From positions 45,704 to 109,703 of the forward strand of contig SUXG01000005.1 of assembly GCA_015061085.1 (NCBI GenBank): DNA of 64,000 nt. Reading direction: 5' to 3'. The notes under the pieces were generated by a model that was given only the letters and a program-made list of their open reading frames with translations, was not told where the DNA came from and searched no databases. This DNA is from Bacteroidales bacterium (GTDB lineage Bacteria > Bacteroidota > Bacteroidia > Bacteroidales > Muribaculaceae). This document shows positions 63,568-64,000 of the stretch, one piece after another. Within the stretch, counting starts at the first letter, position 1; each line of letters begins with the position of its first letter. Both the position numbers and the translations under genes were made by a program.

Positions 63568-63599
63568 CAAAGTTAGTGCAAGGTGAGCGAAAAAGCAAA
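63568..63599 (-). promoter_or_regulatory. Amylase promoter
   Basis: On the minus strand TTTG (63599-63596), a 20-bp spacer and TAACTTTG (63575-63568), about 160 bp before the ATG. Confidence 0.6.
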
Positions 63600-63640
63600 C
63601 TTGTTTGCGATTTTTCCGAACCGCCGCCTAACTTCGGCAT

Positions 63641-63748
63641 GTCCAAAGTTAAGCAAACGAGTGCAGAGTGCAAAACAAAAAACGAAGTTTTTGGGTTTGC
63701 CTATGCCGAGTGTAGCCGAACTTATCTGAAGTTAAGCAAACGAGCGCA
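63641..63748. repeat. Dispersed paired repeat carrying a promoter (right copy)
   Basis: The same two units as at 7541-7706: CAAAGTTAAGCAAACGAGTG at 63644-63663 and a GCCGAGTGTAGCCGAACTTA unit with TCTGAAGTTAAGCAAACGAGCG ending near 63746. The spacing between units is about 60 bp here and about 110 bp in the left copy. Confidence 0.75.
63644..63674 (-). promoter_or_regulatory. Repeat-borne promoter facing the amylase gene
   Basis: TTTG (63674-63671), an exact 19-bp spacer and TAACTTTG (63651-63644) on the minus strand, inside the dispersed repeat. Confidence 0.55.
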
Positions 63749-64000
63749 ACCTACTATGTGTTAGCTACGCATTTTTTACATAGCCGTTCAGTTACGAAGT
63801 GTATTTCTTTGATATGTAGATAATTCTTTAATTTTTGATAAGCAGTATTTTGTCTAAAAATCATCTTATTATCGCAAATATAGTGAGAACTCGCGAGAAA
63901 AAGGCAGGAAATTGGGAAATAATGCAATTCGTTGGTAGATTGTTTAATACGCAACGGGCTTCCGTGGTTGTAATGCGGTCCTGAAAGACCGTATATAGAT

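Larger units (their letters stand above)
63406..64000. other. 595-bp intergenic end region with repeats
   Basis: Contains the amylase promoter (63568-63599), the right copy of the dispersed repeat (63641-63748) and, beyond about 63750, AT-rich sequence with no credible gene; a hairpin CGGTCCTGAAAGACCG lies near 63974-63989. Confidence 0.6.

Noticed and set aside
63754..63954. A 66-codon minus-strand frame near the right end
   Set aside because: It is AT-rich, has no domain that I recognise and lacks a promoter; it could be a transposase remnant but I cannot support that.

Overview
The window reads as a chromosome segment of a gut-type Bacteroidota, order Bacteroidales, most likely near Muribaculaceae or Prevotellaceae (family placement is inference). 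Support from the sequence: a SusC/SusD/SusE/SusF starch-uptake operon, many promoters of the Bacteroidota form TTTG-N19/20-TAnnTTTG, a fused MurF-alanine racemase, type IX secretion (T9SS) sorting tails, DUF4836, DUF3098 and DUF2027 proteins, and A-rich leaders without strong Shine-Dalgarno sites.

Layout. 1-2.2 kb: SlyD-like PPIase, a DUF4919 protein and a small membrane protein, all minus. 2.4-5.0 kb: an accessory plus-strand group of an unknown 345-aa protein, two small Gly/Ala-rich hydrophobic proteins (the second apparently frameshifted at an A7 run) and a protein with a possible uracil-DNA-glycosylase-like motif; then tRNA-Tyr. 5.2-7.5 kb: HAD phosphatase, ribF and upp (minus). 7.5-9.8 kb: a promoter-bearing dispersed repeat, an AAA/DUF4143 ATPase flanked by 71-bp direct repeats, and a likely small RNA. 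9.8-13.1 kb: recF, DUF721, thioesterase, TPR protein, ribH. 13.2-24.4 kb: pfkA (minus), aspA, a DUF4836 lipoprotein, an ABC/FtsX pair, a calcium P-type ATPase and a SulP transporter. 24.5-28.9 kb: a Fic-family remnant, then ftsX-DUF3098-uppP-truB-queA. 29-33 kb: a Sel1-repeat secreted protein, greA, a HIT protein, an iron alcohol dehydrogenase. 33.3-40.9 kb: susF, susE, susD, susC (minus). 41.3-45.5 kb: a gate-domain membrane protein with a porin, a tiny Thr-rich lipoprotein, a PAS protein and a coiled-coil protein. 45.8-53.7 kb: murF-alr, sufB, phoH, Smr protein, DUF695 protein, fbaA. 54-64 kb: an acyltransferase, a three-gene AT-rich secreted operon including a subtilisin, an IS transposase fragment joined to the tail of a lost T9SS cargo gene, and a large GH13 amylase with a T9SS tail.

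How genes work together. susCDEF would bind and import starch oligosaccharides at the outer membrane; the amylase 20 kb away is the only amylase in the window and would supply them, exported by T9SS rather than as a SusG-type lipoprotein. pfkA and fbaA are glycolytic. ribF and ribH belong to flavin synthesis. uppP and murF-alr serve peptidoglycan synthesis, and ftsX cell division.

The most interesting parts are the 2.4-5.0 kb accessory group, the 71-bp repeats whose palindrome contains the -33 box of the ATPase promoter, a paired dispersed repeat carrying complete promoters near both ends of the window, a candidate 100-nt small RNA upstream of recF, and the transposase/T9SS-tail junction at about 60.03 kb. 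I saw no CRISPR array, rRNA, integrase or complete insertion sequence.
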